A DNA stretch of 64,000 nt, from the NCBI GenBank assembly GCA_963555705.1, contig OY743190.1:38360929-38424928 (forward strand). The letters are read 5' to 3'. Below are positions 1 to 12,288 of this stretch, piece after piece; position 1 is the first letter of the stretch, and the number at the start of each line of letters is the position of its first letter. Under the pieces are notes generated by a model that was not told the origin of the DNA, made no database searches, and was given only the letters and a program-made list of their open reading frames with translations. Made by a program: the position numbers and the translations under genes. The stretch comes from Ligustrum vulgare. Taxonomy: Eukaryota; Streptophyta; Magnoliopsida; Lamiales; Oleaceae.

Positions 1-795
1 GAATATAGCTTGGCCATGGCTGATTTGTGCAGTTTGTGGGTTGGGCAAAAGTGGTGGTTTCCAGTTGGGTGATGGTGGAATTGTGGAGTTCGGTTGATTG
101 AGGCTTGGTGATGGAATTGATGAATTGTGGCGGCTGTGGTTTCGAAGTTGGCAGGTTGGAATTGATCAGAGCGATTTTGGGATTGTGGAATTGATGTGCG
201 AAAAATTAGACGTGGAAGGCAGTGGAGGTGCTGGTGGTGATATTGTTGTGATGCAGAGGAGGAGGAGGAGGATGAAGAAGTTTTCTCGAGATGTTTGGTC
301 TGTGGTGCCGAGGGAAAAGAGGTGAGAGATCTATTTAATAGTTGATTTAGGTGTTAAACATGGTAGTATAGGTTAAATCTTGATTTATGGAAAACTTGCA
401 AGAATTTTGGAAATAAGTATCGATTGTGTAAGGAATGACTTGGGGAGGAACAAGCTGTTGAATTGGTTGGACCAAGAATTGACTTATTGGATTTTTAAAT
501 AGGCTTGAATGACTAGTAAAAACATTTGGGCTCGATAAGTTGGGTTGGACTAAAACAGTTGAAATTGGGACTTAATATAATTAATACTTGGGCTTTGAAA
601 ATAAACTGTGATATTGAAATATATTTGATAAAAATTAAAATTTGACTAAGTATTTGAATAAATTAAATTTTCCACTTAATTGGCTAGACGAGCACGCGTT
701 TAAAAATAAAATAACTAAATGATGGGCAAGGTCGAAGCGACACGCTTTTAAAAATATTTATTTGAATAAAATCACAGAAATTCTCGATCGCTACA
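1..795 (-). mobile_element. Partial chromovirus (Tekay-like) LTR, copy J
   Basis: This stretch ends at 795 with GATCGCTACA, the reverse complement of the TGTAGCGAC start shared by the chromovirus LTRs A, H, I and K. The interior resembles the matching part of H (G-rich strand up, then an AT-rich zone with a conserved GCGACACG motif). The left end lies outside the window, so it could be a solo LTR or one end of a full element. It interrupts the 3' LTR of Tat element B directly at 796. No coding capacity is credible here. Confidence 0.75.
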
Positions 796-967
796 GCACC
801 TCGGCTTGCTATAAACCAGTTCGGATAGAGAGGGTTCATGCGATGTTCCACCTCGGCAGTCGACCCAAAGTAAAACCCTAAGTTCCGACCATAGGCTAGG
901 GCCCATTGGGCCTCTATTGGACCGCTATCGGTGATCCATTGGCCTCATTTTGGACACAGTTTAAACA
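796..967 (-). repeat. 3' LTR remnant of element B
   Basis: Similar to the U3 start of the D LTR near 44640-44755, including the conserved run about neighbouring gene-neutral words such as 'cccattgggcc' and 'ggtgatccattgg'. It ends at 967 with AAACA, the reverse complement of a TGTTT LTR start, followed by the polypurine tract. The rest of the LTR is cut off by J. Confidence 0.7.
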
Positions 968-980
968 CTAGTCCCTCAAA
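968..980 (-). other. Polypurine tract of B
   Basis: On the minus strand this reads TTTGAGGGACTAG and abuts the LTR start. The same tract abuts the 3' LTR in C, D and E. It primes plus-strand DNA synthesis in LTR retrotransposons. Confidence 0.75.
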
Positions 981-1833
981 TCCGATGTGGTCATTTATGG
1001 GCGGATCGAATTTGCCATAGGTTCGAAGTCATGGTTTTGTTTTGGGGACTTTCCGTAAGTGAACAGGCACAAGATCGTAGTTTTATCCTAATTTTGTTAT
1101 TTCCATTGTTTTATAATTAATTCACAATGAATTGGCTGGGGATCATTGCATAGCTCTATGCACTTACGGGGCGGGATGCAATTCTTAGCGAGGTGCGGAC
1201 TCAAGGTAACGTCGACCTACTATTCCTATTTTCCCTTCCAGACGAATGTTGGGATATGTCAGCATGCCCTTTAGGTGGCGCATTTATGGCAAGGATATTG
1301 CTGGCATATGTTTCCAAGAAATATGAAGGAGAGGGGGCACCTTACTACGCGTGGAGTACACTTTGGTAGTTGAATGGTTTCTCCCCTTCCCTTTACAGTT
1401 GGCTCTTTAATTAACCCTTCCCTCAAGATATGTGGGTTATCTAAATCAATCATACGGCTGAAAGACCTAGGGTTTGGGACTATTGGGTTTCCTTATAAAG
1501 CCTCCTTCATCCCAACTTTTCTCCTTTATCATTTTCTTAAAATTTTCATAAAAACTCCTCTGTGAAGAATCGTATCATTCTCCCTTTTCTTGCAAGTTTT
1601 TCAAAACTTCTCAAGGATTTTTAACCCAGTGAATCGTCTCAACCATCCAACACCTTCCATTGGCGCGTTCTTCTTTCGAGTACACAACCTCGAACGCTCA
1701 TTTTCTGCAGGTAAATTTCTTTTCCTCTGCATGTGCGAAACTTTTTTATTTCTAATCTTCGAATGCTAGTTTGAAAACTTCGTTTTGCATTTTTGTCTTC
1801 CTCTTGGTAAGTCTGGACTATTTTTAAGAAAAA
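981..1833. other. 3' untranslated region of B and promoter/leader of its antisense gene
   Basis: No gene is visible. The stretch is collinear with 44769-45522 in D and with 26011-26702 in C. It holds the TATA box of the antisense gene and a pyrimidine-rich leader. An AG-GTAA word at 1710-1715 recurs at the same place in C and D and might mark a leader intron, but I cannot place its acceptor with confidence. Confidence 0.5.
1494..1500 (+). promoter_or_regulatory. TATA box of the B antisense gene
   Basis: TATAAAG lies 334 bp upstream of the ATG at 1834. The same position holds TATAAAT in C (345 bp upstream) and D (343 bp upstream), each followed by a conserved CCTYCTTCAT-like word. Conservation in three copies supports a real promoter. 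Confidence 0.6.
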
Positions 1834-3200
1834 ATGGAAAGAGTTGGAGGAACAGGTTCACAGGAACTGTTGGCAATAGCGATTCCTGTTAGAGGTTTCT
1901 GCCCATTGTCTTTATCGATTTTTAGTTCTCGCTTCTTTAGGAAACAGATTAAGAGGAGGAATAGAAAATATGGCATTATAATTAATTTGGATGATTCTGA
2001 CAGTGAAGAAGAAAAGAACCAGACCTACATGGCTCATCTATCATCCGATGAGGAGGCCTCTTTACTAGAACTCCGAAGCAAGCGAGATAGAGATTTGAGA
2101 AGAGAAGAGGCAGTGGGTTCTTCTTCTGGTCATCAGGACCTGGGTCTGAATATTAGGGCTCCATTTAGGGCACATAGAGAAGAATTAGGATTATCTGCGG
2201 AGGAAATAGCCCAGGTCGAGGGTTGGGTGGACCTTGTGAACAAAGTACTAGGGTTTCACGTGGATCCTTTCCGAACCCAGAGTTTTGGGAAAGCAGTGAA
2301 ATTGTTTCAGAAATCCGAGGCGTTGATTTGGAAAGTGCTTCGGCGAAGTTCAGGACACCAGAAGGGGTCCGATTAGTGCACCCCACACCTTCTTGCCGAC
2401 CTTGCAGTCCTCCCCCAGGCCAGGTGGCGGTTTTCTATGATGCTTTATCTTGTGGGATGAGGCTGCCCCTATACCCTTTTTTTCAGGGCACTGCTTTAGA
2501 GTTATAACCTGTGTCCTTACCAGTTAGCTCCGAACTTCTGGACTCAGGCCGTTGGCACTTGGCTAGTGTGGCAAGAGGTCAACCCCGACTACCCCATCTC
2601 GTTGCATATCATCCATACCTTATACACCCTGAAGAAATCTATTAGAAGGTATAAGGATGTGAGGTCGGACGTTAAGGACTGGTACTACCTGTCACCCCGA
2701 GGCTCTTGGTCCCTATCATCACTGGGCATCCTACTTCTACAAAGAATTGGAGAAACCACTGGTTATGGGTTTCGGGGGAGTGGCAAAGCTCACCCGTGGA
2801 CCCCACTCCGAAAATCACCGTTCCTCAAACTCTTTCCTCCCCTCGTGAGTCTTGTTTTTGCTTCGCATCTTCAAGTGTTGTGTGTTATTTACTTCTCATT
2901 TTTGCTCATATCTTTTAATTTATTTTCTTACTTGTTAGCTTATGAAAGGGTCCACTTTCGCCTATCTCCTCTCCGACCCAGATTTATCAGCAGTGAGGCG
3001 CCAATTTGCCTTCCGAGGCTCTTTTCAGAAGGTCATTCAACAAAACAAACTTTTTGTCAAGCACGGCCTTATGAGAGCCATGAGTGAGTGGAGTTTTCTT
3101 ATTGTATTTATAACTTCTGTCTCGACATTCAGAGTCTCATCTTTCTTTCTTTTCTGCTAGGTTCCAAGGACTTTCCTAAGATCTCTCTGAAGGGCCTTAT
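1834..3200 (+). pseudogene. Antisense aORF of B, exons 1, 2 and start of 3
   Basis: Exon 1 is 1834-2844 (start MERVGGTGSQ), intron 1 is 2845-2948, exon 2 is 2949-3083 (135 bp), intron 2 is 3084-3160, and exon 3 starts at 3161 and is cut at 3200 by element A. Exon boundaries match C and D. Exon 1 carries a frameshift near 2280: the conserved VRLVHPTPSCRPC segment is read in another frame, and there is a stop near 2504. The region around PSCRPCSPPPGQ and QLAPNFWTQAVG resembles the PF04195 'putative gypsy type transposon' family. It runs opposite to B gag-pol. Function is unknown. The copy is dead. Confidence 0.8.
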
Positions 3201-3481
3201 TTAACGCCCCGAGTTCTAAATACTCAGATTGTCACTTCATCGTCTCAAATAACTTTCTAAATAAGATTAAGCGGAAAATAACTGAAATGTCAATCACGTA
3301 ATTTTATAAAAATTGACTCAAATGGTCAACAATTCGATTATATAAAATAACTCGATGAAACAAACTTGAAATAAATGAGTTTCAATTTCAAATAAAAACA
3401 TTTCGAAAATCTCAATAATGGCCACCATCGTACGCCTCGTCGCCAACTCCGTCATTTGCAAAATTGGTTTTTGCAAAAAGT

Positions 3482-3502
3482 GAGTATTTCAAAGAAATAC
3501 CC
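3482..3502 (-). other. Conserved LTR hairpin, copy in A left
   Basis: In LTR-sense orientation GGGTATTTC pairs with GAAATACTC over a TTT loop, with one G-U pair. Equivalent hairpins sit at 8363-8383 (two mismatches), 39103-39125, 53427-53450 and 61645-61666. Confidence 0.55.
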
Positions 3503-5101
3503 AGTAGACTTGCGCACAATAATCAATTGACATTATAAATTAAAACACATAATCATGATACTCAAGTCTCAGGTGTCTAACGATCACCAGTAATCTCATG
3601 AACAAGTAAATAAATATAAGTCCAAGTCTCATGCATTTAAGCAAGTAAATTCTCGTAACATAGTCTCATGCTTGTAAAGCAAGTAATTCTCACGAACAAA
3701 ATCATACATGTTAAACTTATAATCCAAATAATCATTGATGCGCACTTTTGAAAATAAAGTTTGTAGATTAGAGTCTACCTTATTTCTCGAGTATTGAGCA
3801 AACGGGAATAATACTTCTAATTTTCTCGTGCCTCGTCTAGTCTTATAAAATAAATATAATTATCTTTTGGATTAATCTGGTTTAAAAAGATGAATTTGTA
3901 TAAAATAGGATTTTTAAAAGACTTTAGGGACTAAAATAAGATAATTGTAAGAAATCATGGGTTGACTAAAATATTTTTAAAACTGCAGGGCTTAGAATAT
4001 TAACTTTTAAAACTTGGGACTGAATATTGTATGACCGAATTAAATGATTTAAATAAATTTGGGGACTGATTTTACAAAATTAGATAGCTGCTGGCCAAGT
4101 AAGAATTTCAGTAGAAACTGTAGGGCTGAGATAAAACGTTTTAAATCGTGAGGGACGGAAATAAATGGTTTTAGGACCGAGTTAACTGATTTTAAAAATT
4201 GAGGGGCCGAATTAAATACTTTAGAAAACTGGGGACTGAAAGGCTATTTTCGAAAATCAGATAGTTAATTAAAACCAATTCTTTTCCTCTTCTCATTTCG
4301 TGGGATCCAGAAAAGAGAGAGAGAGAGAGAGATGGCAATCGGCCATCTACAACACCAGAGGCTGTCGGCGCCAAACACCGGTGCTCGACCGGAGGTGGTG
4401 CCACCATCATATGGCAGCGACTAGGTCGGTGAAAAGGTGTCGATTTTGGTTTAATTTTTGAATGGGCAGCCCCGGTTTGGAGGTGACGATGCGGTGATGA
4501 TTCGATGGAGTTGGGTTCATTCATATGAAATCATTGCAGATTGTTTGTGACTCTTGAATTCAGTGATGGAGGTTCAGTTTGTGGGTTGTGAATTGGCTGG
4601 TTGGGGTTGAAGTTGTTTCAGCAGTGGTGAATTCGAAAGGGGCTTATGATGGAGTTCGTGTTGTTGATGGGTTCGATAGTGCTGATGATGTGTATCTTGA
4701 TTATGTGCGTTTTTTGAAAACATGTGTGTAGTGTGGATTTTTGAAAGTGGTCGTGAATCAGTGTCTCGGTGAAGCTCGATTTGGAGGTGTTTGACAATCT
4801 TAAACTTGTGTATTGCAGACATGAAGGAAACTTACCTAAGCTTCCAGTTTTGAAAAATGGGGAGGAAATGTAAGAGGATGCGGGCGAATTTATACACTCT
4901 GAAACAACCTGTAACTCCATTGAATTTGAAGAGATGGAATTTGAAGAAACTGTGACCGATCATTGATTGGGAAGTTGTATAGGCTGGGGTTATGAATTTG
5001 GAAGGGCTGAGAATTAATTTCTCTGTAACCGATCATTAATTGGGAAGTTGAATAGGCTGAAGTTATGAATTTGGAAGGGCTGAGAATTAATTTCTATATT
5101 A

Positions 5102-5304
<203 letters not shown>

Positions 5305-5548
5305 GTTAGAAATGTGAATTTTGAATTAAAATAAGGTCTCGGGTTCAAAAAAAATGGGATAACGATTTTCGACAAATTTTGAAATCTCAATTTGGACTTA
5401 AACTTATGAATATAAATTTCTTTCTTAAAATCTCAAAATAACTAATTTGCTAGACGAGAGTGCTAATTTTGACCGTTAGGATTTGGAGAGTCTAACGACA
5501 AGTTCATTAAAACTAGCTTCTAAATTTAAAAATTTCTCGGTCGCTACA

Positions 5549-5560
5549 ACCTTCTCCACT
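5549..5560 (-). other. Polypurine tract of A
   Basis: On the minus strand AGTGGAGAAGGT directly precedes the LTR start TGTAGCGACC. A matching AGTGGGGAAGGT precedes the right LTR at 10291-10302, and H has AGGGTAGGG-like purines at 63650-63660. Confidence 0.7.
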
Positions 5561-5613
5561 TAAAAAAAATTTCGTCCTCGAAATTTAACTCATTATTCTG
5601 GGAGGTCTGGGTA

Positions 5614-5820
5614 TTAGACAATAACATCTTCTTCCCTTTCCCAGGTGACCTCAACTTTTTTATATTTATCCCATTGGACTTTGACTAAATGAACTTCTTG
5701 TTTTCTATGGACATGGACTTTTCTTAACATCAAATCAATCATCTCACTTACGTGTAAGTCTACTCCATCAAAATCTATTAGTACCTTTCTAGCTATCCCA
5801 TCAATATTGATCTTTCTCAA
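5614..5820 (-). pseudogene. Integrase C-terminal tail / chromodomain remnant of A
   Basis: The frame contains RKVHVHRKQEVHLVKVQW and EVTWEREEDV, which align with the tail of the H integrase (LRNKEISLVKVQWG, EATLEKEEEI). This is the segment after the integrase core in Tekay/Del-type chromoviruses, where a chromodomain normally lies. Everything upstream in pol is missing, so this is the right-hand side of a large internal deletion. It is not functional alone. Confidence 0.75.
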
Positions 5821-5963
5821 GATAGCATACTAATCTCAAAATATTACTAGTTTCGAACTAGCTAGGCATGCAATAGATAATACGTTGCATCAAAACTCGT
5901 CATGAAATTTATAGGAATGCTGGTAGCGTACCTGAGCTCACATCATAATCTCAATTGGTATCC

Positions 5964-6953
5964 TCATGGGTCATAGAGAATACCTGGCCTTTCCTTTCTT
6001 TGCTTGATCAATTTGTCCAGCCTGCTCATTGTTCCCAGCTGACCCAGAGCGACAATCCTTTGCCACGTGACCCTGCTTGCCGCATTTGTAGCAAACACCT
6101 TTACCCCATAGGCACTCCCCGCGATGGGGCTTCTGACACTTAGGGCATAAGGGAGTAAGACTTGACGCTTGTCCTCCATTAGGCTTATTGTTGGGTTTCT
6201 TGTTAGGCGTGTGGATCCCGTTCGCGTTTTGATCTTGGTTGTGGTTCTGCCACTTTCTTTACCCTGCTCGTTCTCGGAACCTTGTCCTGCATACTTTACA
6301 CTGGCATAGGCCACGGCCGGAGCTTTATGTACGACCTCTTGATAGGTAGGCAGCTCATGCGAACTAACAATCTGTCTGATCTCCGAACGTAAGCCTCTCT
6401 CAAATTGACGAGCCTTTTTAGCCTCCGTCTCCACCAAGTGTGGAGCATATCGTGACAGCTCCTCAAACTTTCTTTCATAGTCCGTTATGTCCATCTCTCC
6501 CTGAGTCAAGTGCAGAAACTCGATCTCTTTATGGTCTCGGAGGGCTTGTGGGAAAAACTTGTCTTTGATCTCGGTTTTAAATTCATCCCATGTCAAGGCT
6601 GCTTGTTCTTCTTCTATTCTGGTACGCGACACAAACTCCCACCAAAAGCTGGCCCTTCCAACCAACATGAACTCAGCGCATAAAATCTTCCTATCCTCGA
6701 GGCAATATATGTGCCTGAAAATTTTCTCGATTGTTTGTAGCCATTCTTCAACAGCTAGCGGTCCATTTCCGCCGTCAAATGTAGGTGGGCGGTACCTTCG
6801 GAATTGCTCTATTATCGGCACTGTAGAAACTGCTGGAGCCTGCCTCAAACCTTTTACAGCTTGGAGTAGATCTCTGATAGCCATGGACGGGGCTGTGGAG
6901 CCCTGTTCTGGGGTAGCCTGATCCGCTGCACTTCTGTTTCCTCGCCTCGACAT
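5964..6953 (-). pseudogene. Gag polyprotein of A, frameshifted before the zinc knuckles
   Basis: The 329-codon frame starts MSRRGNRSAADQ. Around residues 50-200 it has a clear retrotransposon Gag (PF03732-type) domain: FRRYRPPTFDG, AEEWLQ-like and YCLEDRKILCAEFMLVGRASFWWE motifs. After about residue 235 the frame is shifted. In the neighbouring frame (about 6040-6145) two cysteine motifs are visible: CPKC-QKPHRGEC and the CX2CX4HX4C knuckle CYKCGKQGHVAKDC. Gag would package the element RNA. The capsid part is open; the nucleocapsid part is only reachable through a frame change. No pol follows. Confidence 0.8.
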
Positions 6954-7149
6954 TTCCTTTAAAAGAGCAAAATATATTCCTTTAACTTCTCGATTTTTTT
7001 TTTCAACTTCATGATAATGTACTCAACTCCAATTAGAAAAAAAAATCTTTATTAATAATTCAAAGTCCTTCAAGTGAGGATACAAAAATAGTAGGGCGTG
7101 AAATGCTACATAGCTCAAAAGTAAGGCTAATTCTACTATCAACTCTAGT

Positions 7150-7693
7150 GATCTACTGGGTAACACATGACTCGGCATCTAAAATTTCCCCTAGTGCTTC
7201 CTCAGCATCTTCCTCTGGTTCCTCCTCGGGTTCTTCTTCCGTATCTTCTTCAGTTTCTTCTTCTTCCGGTTCCTCTTCTGGGTTCTCCTCGGGATCGCTC
7301 TCGGGCACCAACTCAGGCTCCTTGCCCAGGTTCGGGCTCGGGTGCCGGAGTCTCATCTGGAGAGAACCCCAAAAGGTCCTTGTGGTACATAGGCCAGTAT
7401 TCCACAAGTCTCTTGTAGAAAGAGTCGTAGTCGAGATCTACGTTAAGGGAAGTATTCGCGTCTATGTATATCAAGCGAGCTATGTCTCGTGTATTATCCG
7501 GAAAGGACAAGATCAAATGATTGCTCGACTGGAAATCGTTGGTCACGTAGCCGTGTTGCATTGCTCGATTACATAAGTAACGTACTTGCCCAACATGATG
7601 GTTGATATTCCATTCAGGCCTAGGTTTAAAGTGGTCATAGTCCCTAGCGGCTATCTCTGCGTAACTAGATACATTCTTGGAACTTGATGCCAT
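7150..7693 (-). pseudogene. ORF upstream of gag in A, acidic C terminus
   Basis: On the minus strand, between PBS and gag, a frame starts MASSSKNVSSYAEIAARDYD and stays open for 126 codons. It contains HHVGQVRYLCNRAMQHGYV and LILSFPDNTRDIARL, and ends near PAPEPEPGQG. The next frame then continues with an acidic run of Glu-Pro repeats down to about 7153, so a small indel near 7325-7340 probably splits one longer protein. I do not recognise a characterised family. The position suggests an accessory protein of this chromovirus group. Confidence 0.55.
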
Positions 7694-8064
7694 GTCCTAA
7701 AATAAATTATGCGAAGTCCAATTAGGGATAAGTTCTTTAATCTCTCTAAGTTAAATTACGAGGACATAAAATAAAATCTTTAATTATTCCAAGTTATGCT
7801 CAAACTCGTTTTCTGGTTTGGATTCAAGTTCTTTCTTTTCTAATTTCTCATAAAAATAATCTCATGTATCTTCTAGTTGATACAAGCTCTTCTTCTTCTC
7901 TAAATTCTCATAAAATAATCTCATGTCTCCAAAATAATTCATCATGTGTAAATATACATTCTTTACCTCGAAGTCGGCGAAGCGGGGATGGCGGTGGCAA
8001 TTTTCATTGTTAAAATATTTTTGGAAAATCTCTTTTGAAAATTTGAGTCTACAGACACGTAGAC

Positions 8065-8078
8065 CTCCTCGGATACCA
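8065..8078 (-). other. Primer-binding site of A
   Basis: Two bases inside the LTR end the minus strand reads TGGTATCCGAGG, a near match to the initiator-Met tRNA site TGGTATCAGAGC used by plant chromoviruses and copia elements. Two mismatches suggest decay. Confidence 0.65.
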
Positions 8079-8080
8079 TC

Positions 8081-9191
8081 TGTAACGCCCCGAATTCTAA
8101 ATACTCGGATCGTCACTTCATCGTCTCAAATAACTTTCTAAATAAGATTAAGCGAAAAATAACTGAAATGTCAATCACGTAATTTTATAAAAATTGACTC
8201 GAATGGTCAACAATTCGATTATATAAAATAACTCGACGAAACAAACTTGAAATAAATGAGTTTCAATTTCAAATAAAAACATTTCGAAAATCTCAATAAT
8301 GGCCACCATTGTACGCCTCGTCGCCAACTCCGTCATCTGCAAAATTGGTTTTTGGAAAAAGTGAGTTTTTCAAAGATATACCCAGTAGACTCGCGCATAA
8401 TAATCAATTGACATTAAAAATTAAAACACATAATCATGATATTCAAGTATCAGGTGTCTAACGATCACCAGTAATCTCATGAACAAGTAAATAAATACAA
8501 GTCCAAATTTCATGCATTTAAGCAAGTAAATTCTCGTAACATAGTCTCATGCTTGTAAAGTAAGTAATTCTCACGAACAAAATCATACATGTTAAACTTA
8601 TAATCCAAATAATCATTGATGCGCACTTTTGAAAATAAAGTTTGTAGATTAGAGTCTACCTTATTTCTCGAGTATTGAGCAAACGGGAATAATACTTCTA
8701 ATTTTCTCGTGCCTCGTCTAGTCTTATAAAATAAATATAATTATCTTTTGGATTAATCTGGTTTAAAAAGATGAATTTGTATAAAATAGGATTTTTAAAA
8801 GACTTTAGGGACTAAAATAAGATAATTGTAAGAAATCATGGGTTGACTAAAATATTTTTAAAACTGCAGGGCTTAGAATATTAACTTTTAAAACTTGGGA
8901 CTGAATATTGTAGGACTGAATTAAATGAATTAAATAAATTTGGGGACTAATTTTACAAAATTAGATAGCTGCTGGCCAAATAAGAATTTCAGTAGAAACT
9001 GTAGGGCTGAGATAAAACGTTTTAAATCGTGAGGGACAGAAATAAATGGTTTTAGGACCGATTTAACTGATTTTAAAACTTGAGGAGCCGAATTAAATAC
9101 TTTAGAAAACTGGGGACTGAAAGGCTATTTTCGAAAATCAGATATTTAATAAAAACCAATTCTTTTCCTCTTCTCATTTTGTGGGAGCCTG

Positions 9192-9252
<61 letters not shown>

Positions 9253-10290
9253 CGGCCATCTACAACACCAGAGGCTTCCGCGGCCAAACACCGGTGCTCG
9301 ACCGGAGGTGGTGCCACCATCATATGGCAGCGACTAGGTCGGTGAAAAGGTGGCGATTTTGGTTTGATTTTTGAATGGGCAGCCCCGGTTTGGAGGTGAC
9401 GATGCGGTGATGATTCGATGGAGTTGGGTTCATTCATATGAAATCATTGCAGATTGTTTGTCACTCTTGAATTCAGTGATGGAGGTTCAGTTTGTGGGTT
9501 GTGAATTGGCTGGTTGGGCTTGAAGTTGTTTCAGCAGTGGTGAATTCGAAAGGGGCTTATGATGGAGTTCGTGTTGTTGATGGGTTCGGTAGTGCTGATG
9601 ATGTGTATCTTGATTATGTGCGTTTTCTGAAAACATGTGTGTAGTGTGGATTTTTGAAAGTGGTCGTGAATCAGTGTCTCGGTGAAGCTCGATTTGGAGG
9701 TGTTTGACAATCTTAAACTTGTGTATTGCAGACATGAAGGAAACTTACCTAAGCTGCGAGTTTTCAAAAAAGGGGAGGAAATGTAAGAGGATGAGGGGGA
9801 ATTTATACACTCTGAAACAGCCTGTAACTCCATGGAATTTGAAGAGATGGAATTTGAAGAAAATGTGACCGATCATTGATTGAGAAGTTGTATAGGCTGG
9901 GGTTATGAATTTGGAAGGGCTAAGAATTAATTTCTCTGTAACCGATCATTAATTGGGAAGTTGAATAGGCTGGAGTTATGAATTTGGAAGTGTTGAGAAT
10001 TAATTTCTGTATTAATGATGATGATGATGATGATAATAATAATAAAGTCAGAAATGTGAATTTTGAATTAAAAAAAGGTCTCGGGTTCAAAAAAATGGGA
10101 TAACGATTTTCGAAAAATTTGAAATCTCAATTTGGACTTAAAAACTTATGAATATAAATTTCTTTCTTAAAATCTCAAAATAACTAGTAGGCTAGACGAG
10201 AGCGCTAATTTTGACTGTTAGGATTTGGAGAGTCTAGCGACAAGTTCATTAAAACTAGCTTCTAAATTTGAAAATTTCTCTGTCGCTACA
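8081..10290 (-). repeat. 5' LTR of A (right copy)
   Basis: Starts TGTAACGCCCC on the plus strand and ends GTCGCTACA. It is closely similar to 3201-5548. It holds a long (GA)n at 9195-9244 where the other copy has only a short run (4314-4332). Confidence 0.9.
9195..9244. repeat. (GA)n microsatellite
   Basis: About 25 AG units inside the right LTR of A. The left LTR has fewer than ten at the same place. Confidence 0.95.
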
Positions 10291-10388
10291 ACCTTCCCCA
10301 CTTAAAAAAAAAAATCGTCCTCGAAATTTATTTCATTATTCTGGGAGGTCTGGGTATTAGACAATAACATCTTCTTCCCTTTCCCAGG
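10291..10388 (-). repeat. Duplicated internal tail of A outside its right LTR
   Basis: These 98 bp closely repeat 5549-5646 (polypurine tract and end of the integrase frame), then switch abruptly to B's exon 3. So the array reads LTR-interior-LTR-partial interior, as expected after unequal recombination between copies followed by truncation. Confidence 0.75.
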
Positions 10389-11501
10389 ATATTTCTAAGC
10401 CCATATCCGAGGATGAGCCTGCCCCTTTGATGAGGCTCAGGAGGGGCAAGGATATTAGCTCCGCACCTCCGCCACCAGAGACTCAAGACTTGGAGGATGA
10501 GCCTTCCGTGTCAATTCCTGGGCTGGGTTATGAAGTGACCCCTGCGGCGGCCGAAGAGCTCAAGCAGATTAAAGTCAGCGTCCTTCCCAGGGACGTCACT
10601 TATGATCTCAGCCTGTTCGACTCCCTAACTCCCCACCTGCTAGGGCTGCCTTGGTTATGAAGCAGTTTTGGATTGAGGGCTGGTCTGCCTTTTCTTCCAG
10701 CGCCACCCTATCCCAGAAACTACTTGCTGCCAAGGCCATGAATGCTAGAGCGCTGGCCCTCATAGACAAGGTAGAATCCTCTGTGGTGGAAGCACAGCGA
10801 GACAAAAAGGATGCGAAGATTGCACTTTGTCATGCGGATAATATGCTGAAAGAAATTAATGATCTTAAAGATCAATTGTCCATAGCCCGCAAGTCTTCCT
10901 TAGAGGATAGGGCCCTTGCGAAGCGCCTTCAGGAGGATAATGAGAAGCTAAGGCATGATCTTCAGGCCTCTAAGTCCAATGTGGTGACTCTGTGCAAGAA
11001 GCTTGATGACTCCAATCACGCGCAGTCCATCACAGCTGAAGCCCTGGTGGAAGCAAATTCTATGAAGGGCAAACTGGCAGCCGAGGTAGCAGAAATTACC
11101 ACCAAGATGGAGGGGGAGATGGAGGCTAGGAAATAGGCTGAAGAGGATTACACCTCCCTGGAGAAACACATTGAATCCAGGATTAAAGAAGCCTTGGAGC
11201 ACACCATTGCAGCTCGGGTGGAGGAGGTCATGGGGGCCTAAGTGTCAGAGGCGATTTAGAATTTCAAGGACACTTTTGAAGAGACCCCTGAGTACGAAAC
11301 TATACTGAGGGTTTTCGGGAACATCGGGGCTAGGATGGCTTGGGGGATGTAAAAGAGGCTTTCCCAAACTTAGACATTTTCCAGATCGAGGCTTTATACC
11401 TGGAGCCACAAGATTCAGAGGAAGGCCATCCTACTGATGATCTCTCTGATTCCTGCCAAATTGTGCCAGGCGGAGACTCTGCAAAAGATGTCCTTCAATA
11501 A
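10389..11501 (+). pseudogene. Antisense aORF of B, exon 3 continuation
   Basis: Resumes B's aORF after element A. It carries a basic LMRLRRGKD stretch, the conserved FWIEGWSAFSSSAT and AKAMNARALALIDKVESS segments, and a long heptad-rich region predicted as coiled coil (LKEINDLKDQLSIARKSS, KLRHDLQASKSNVVTLCKK). Frames change near 10640 and there are stops at about 11134, 11239 and 11257. The terminal stop is TAA at 11499-11501. About 315 bp between 3200 and 10389 are missing compared with D. Confidence 0.8.
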
Positions 11502-12288
11502 GTTTTTTTTTTTTGACACATTTCTCAAATTTTGAAGTGTAAATGTAACGATTAATACAAAAAAATGTGATTATTCCATTAGCCCAATATTTTGATCATT
11601 TTGTGAAGTTCAACATTTGTGTGACAGGAATTTTTGGATTTGTATGACATCGTCTGTAAGTCTGTAAAAATCGTGAACTTTCTAAATGCTTTGTATACTT
11701 GATTTGTATACTTTGTATACTTGATTTGTATACTTGATAGTCCCTCAGACCTAAGCAGCTCAAGACATTCATGTTTGCTGGTTAGGTCTTACTTGATAAA
11801 TATTTGATCACATTCGTGTTATACCTTTTAGTACCTGCGATTTTATCTTCTTACGATTATTAGCTAAGCGAGCTATTGTTGATGGTTTATCTCTTTTAGC
11901 TAAGACGCAGTAAACGCAGTGCAGGCTTACAAAAGTCCCTTGCTTATGAAGTTCAAGCATGACACTGTTAATAATTTACTGTCGCTTGTTTATCATAGGC
12001 AAAGTTATACTTTCACATGAACTAAAATAATTTAGCATTTTTAATATCTGCCATGTTTAACAAAGAGCATTTGATGCAATTGGCTAATACTACTAGCTCA
12101 TTGATAGGTATGAACTTGAGATAATCATACTAACATTTACGAGATTTTATCGCGGGATCGTGTTTCATCGTACTTGGCCTTAACCATTTTTGACGGAAAT
12201 TTCCCACATTATAACCCGCCACAAATTATCATTAAACTATGTGGGGGATATTACAATTATTTAATAACCACTGGGTTTTTCCAAGACA
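11502..12288. other. Convergent 3' spacer of B, with internal PPT-like site
   Basis: No gene is seen between the ends of the antisense gene and the integrase frame. At 11738-11749 the minus strand reads TCTGAGGGACTA, an internal near copy of the polypurine tract. It is followed by a word conserved with D near 48650 ('tttgctggttag' in B). A short GTATACTTGATTT tandem repeat lies at about 11689-11738. Confidence 0.55.
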
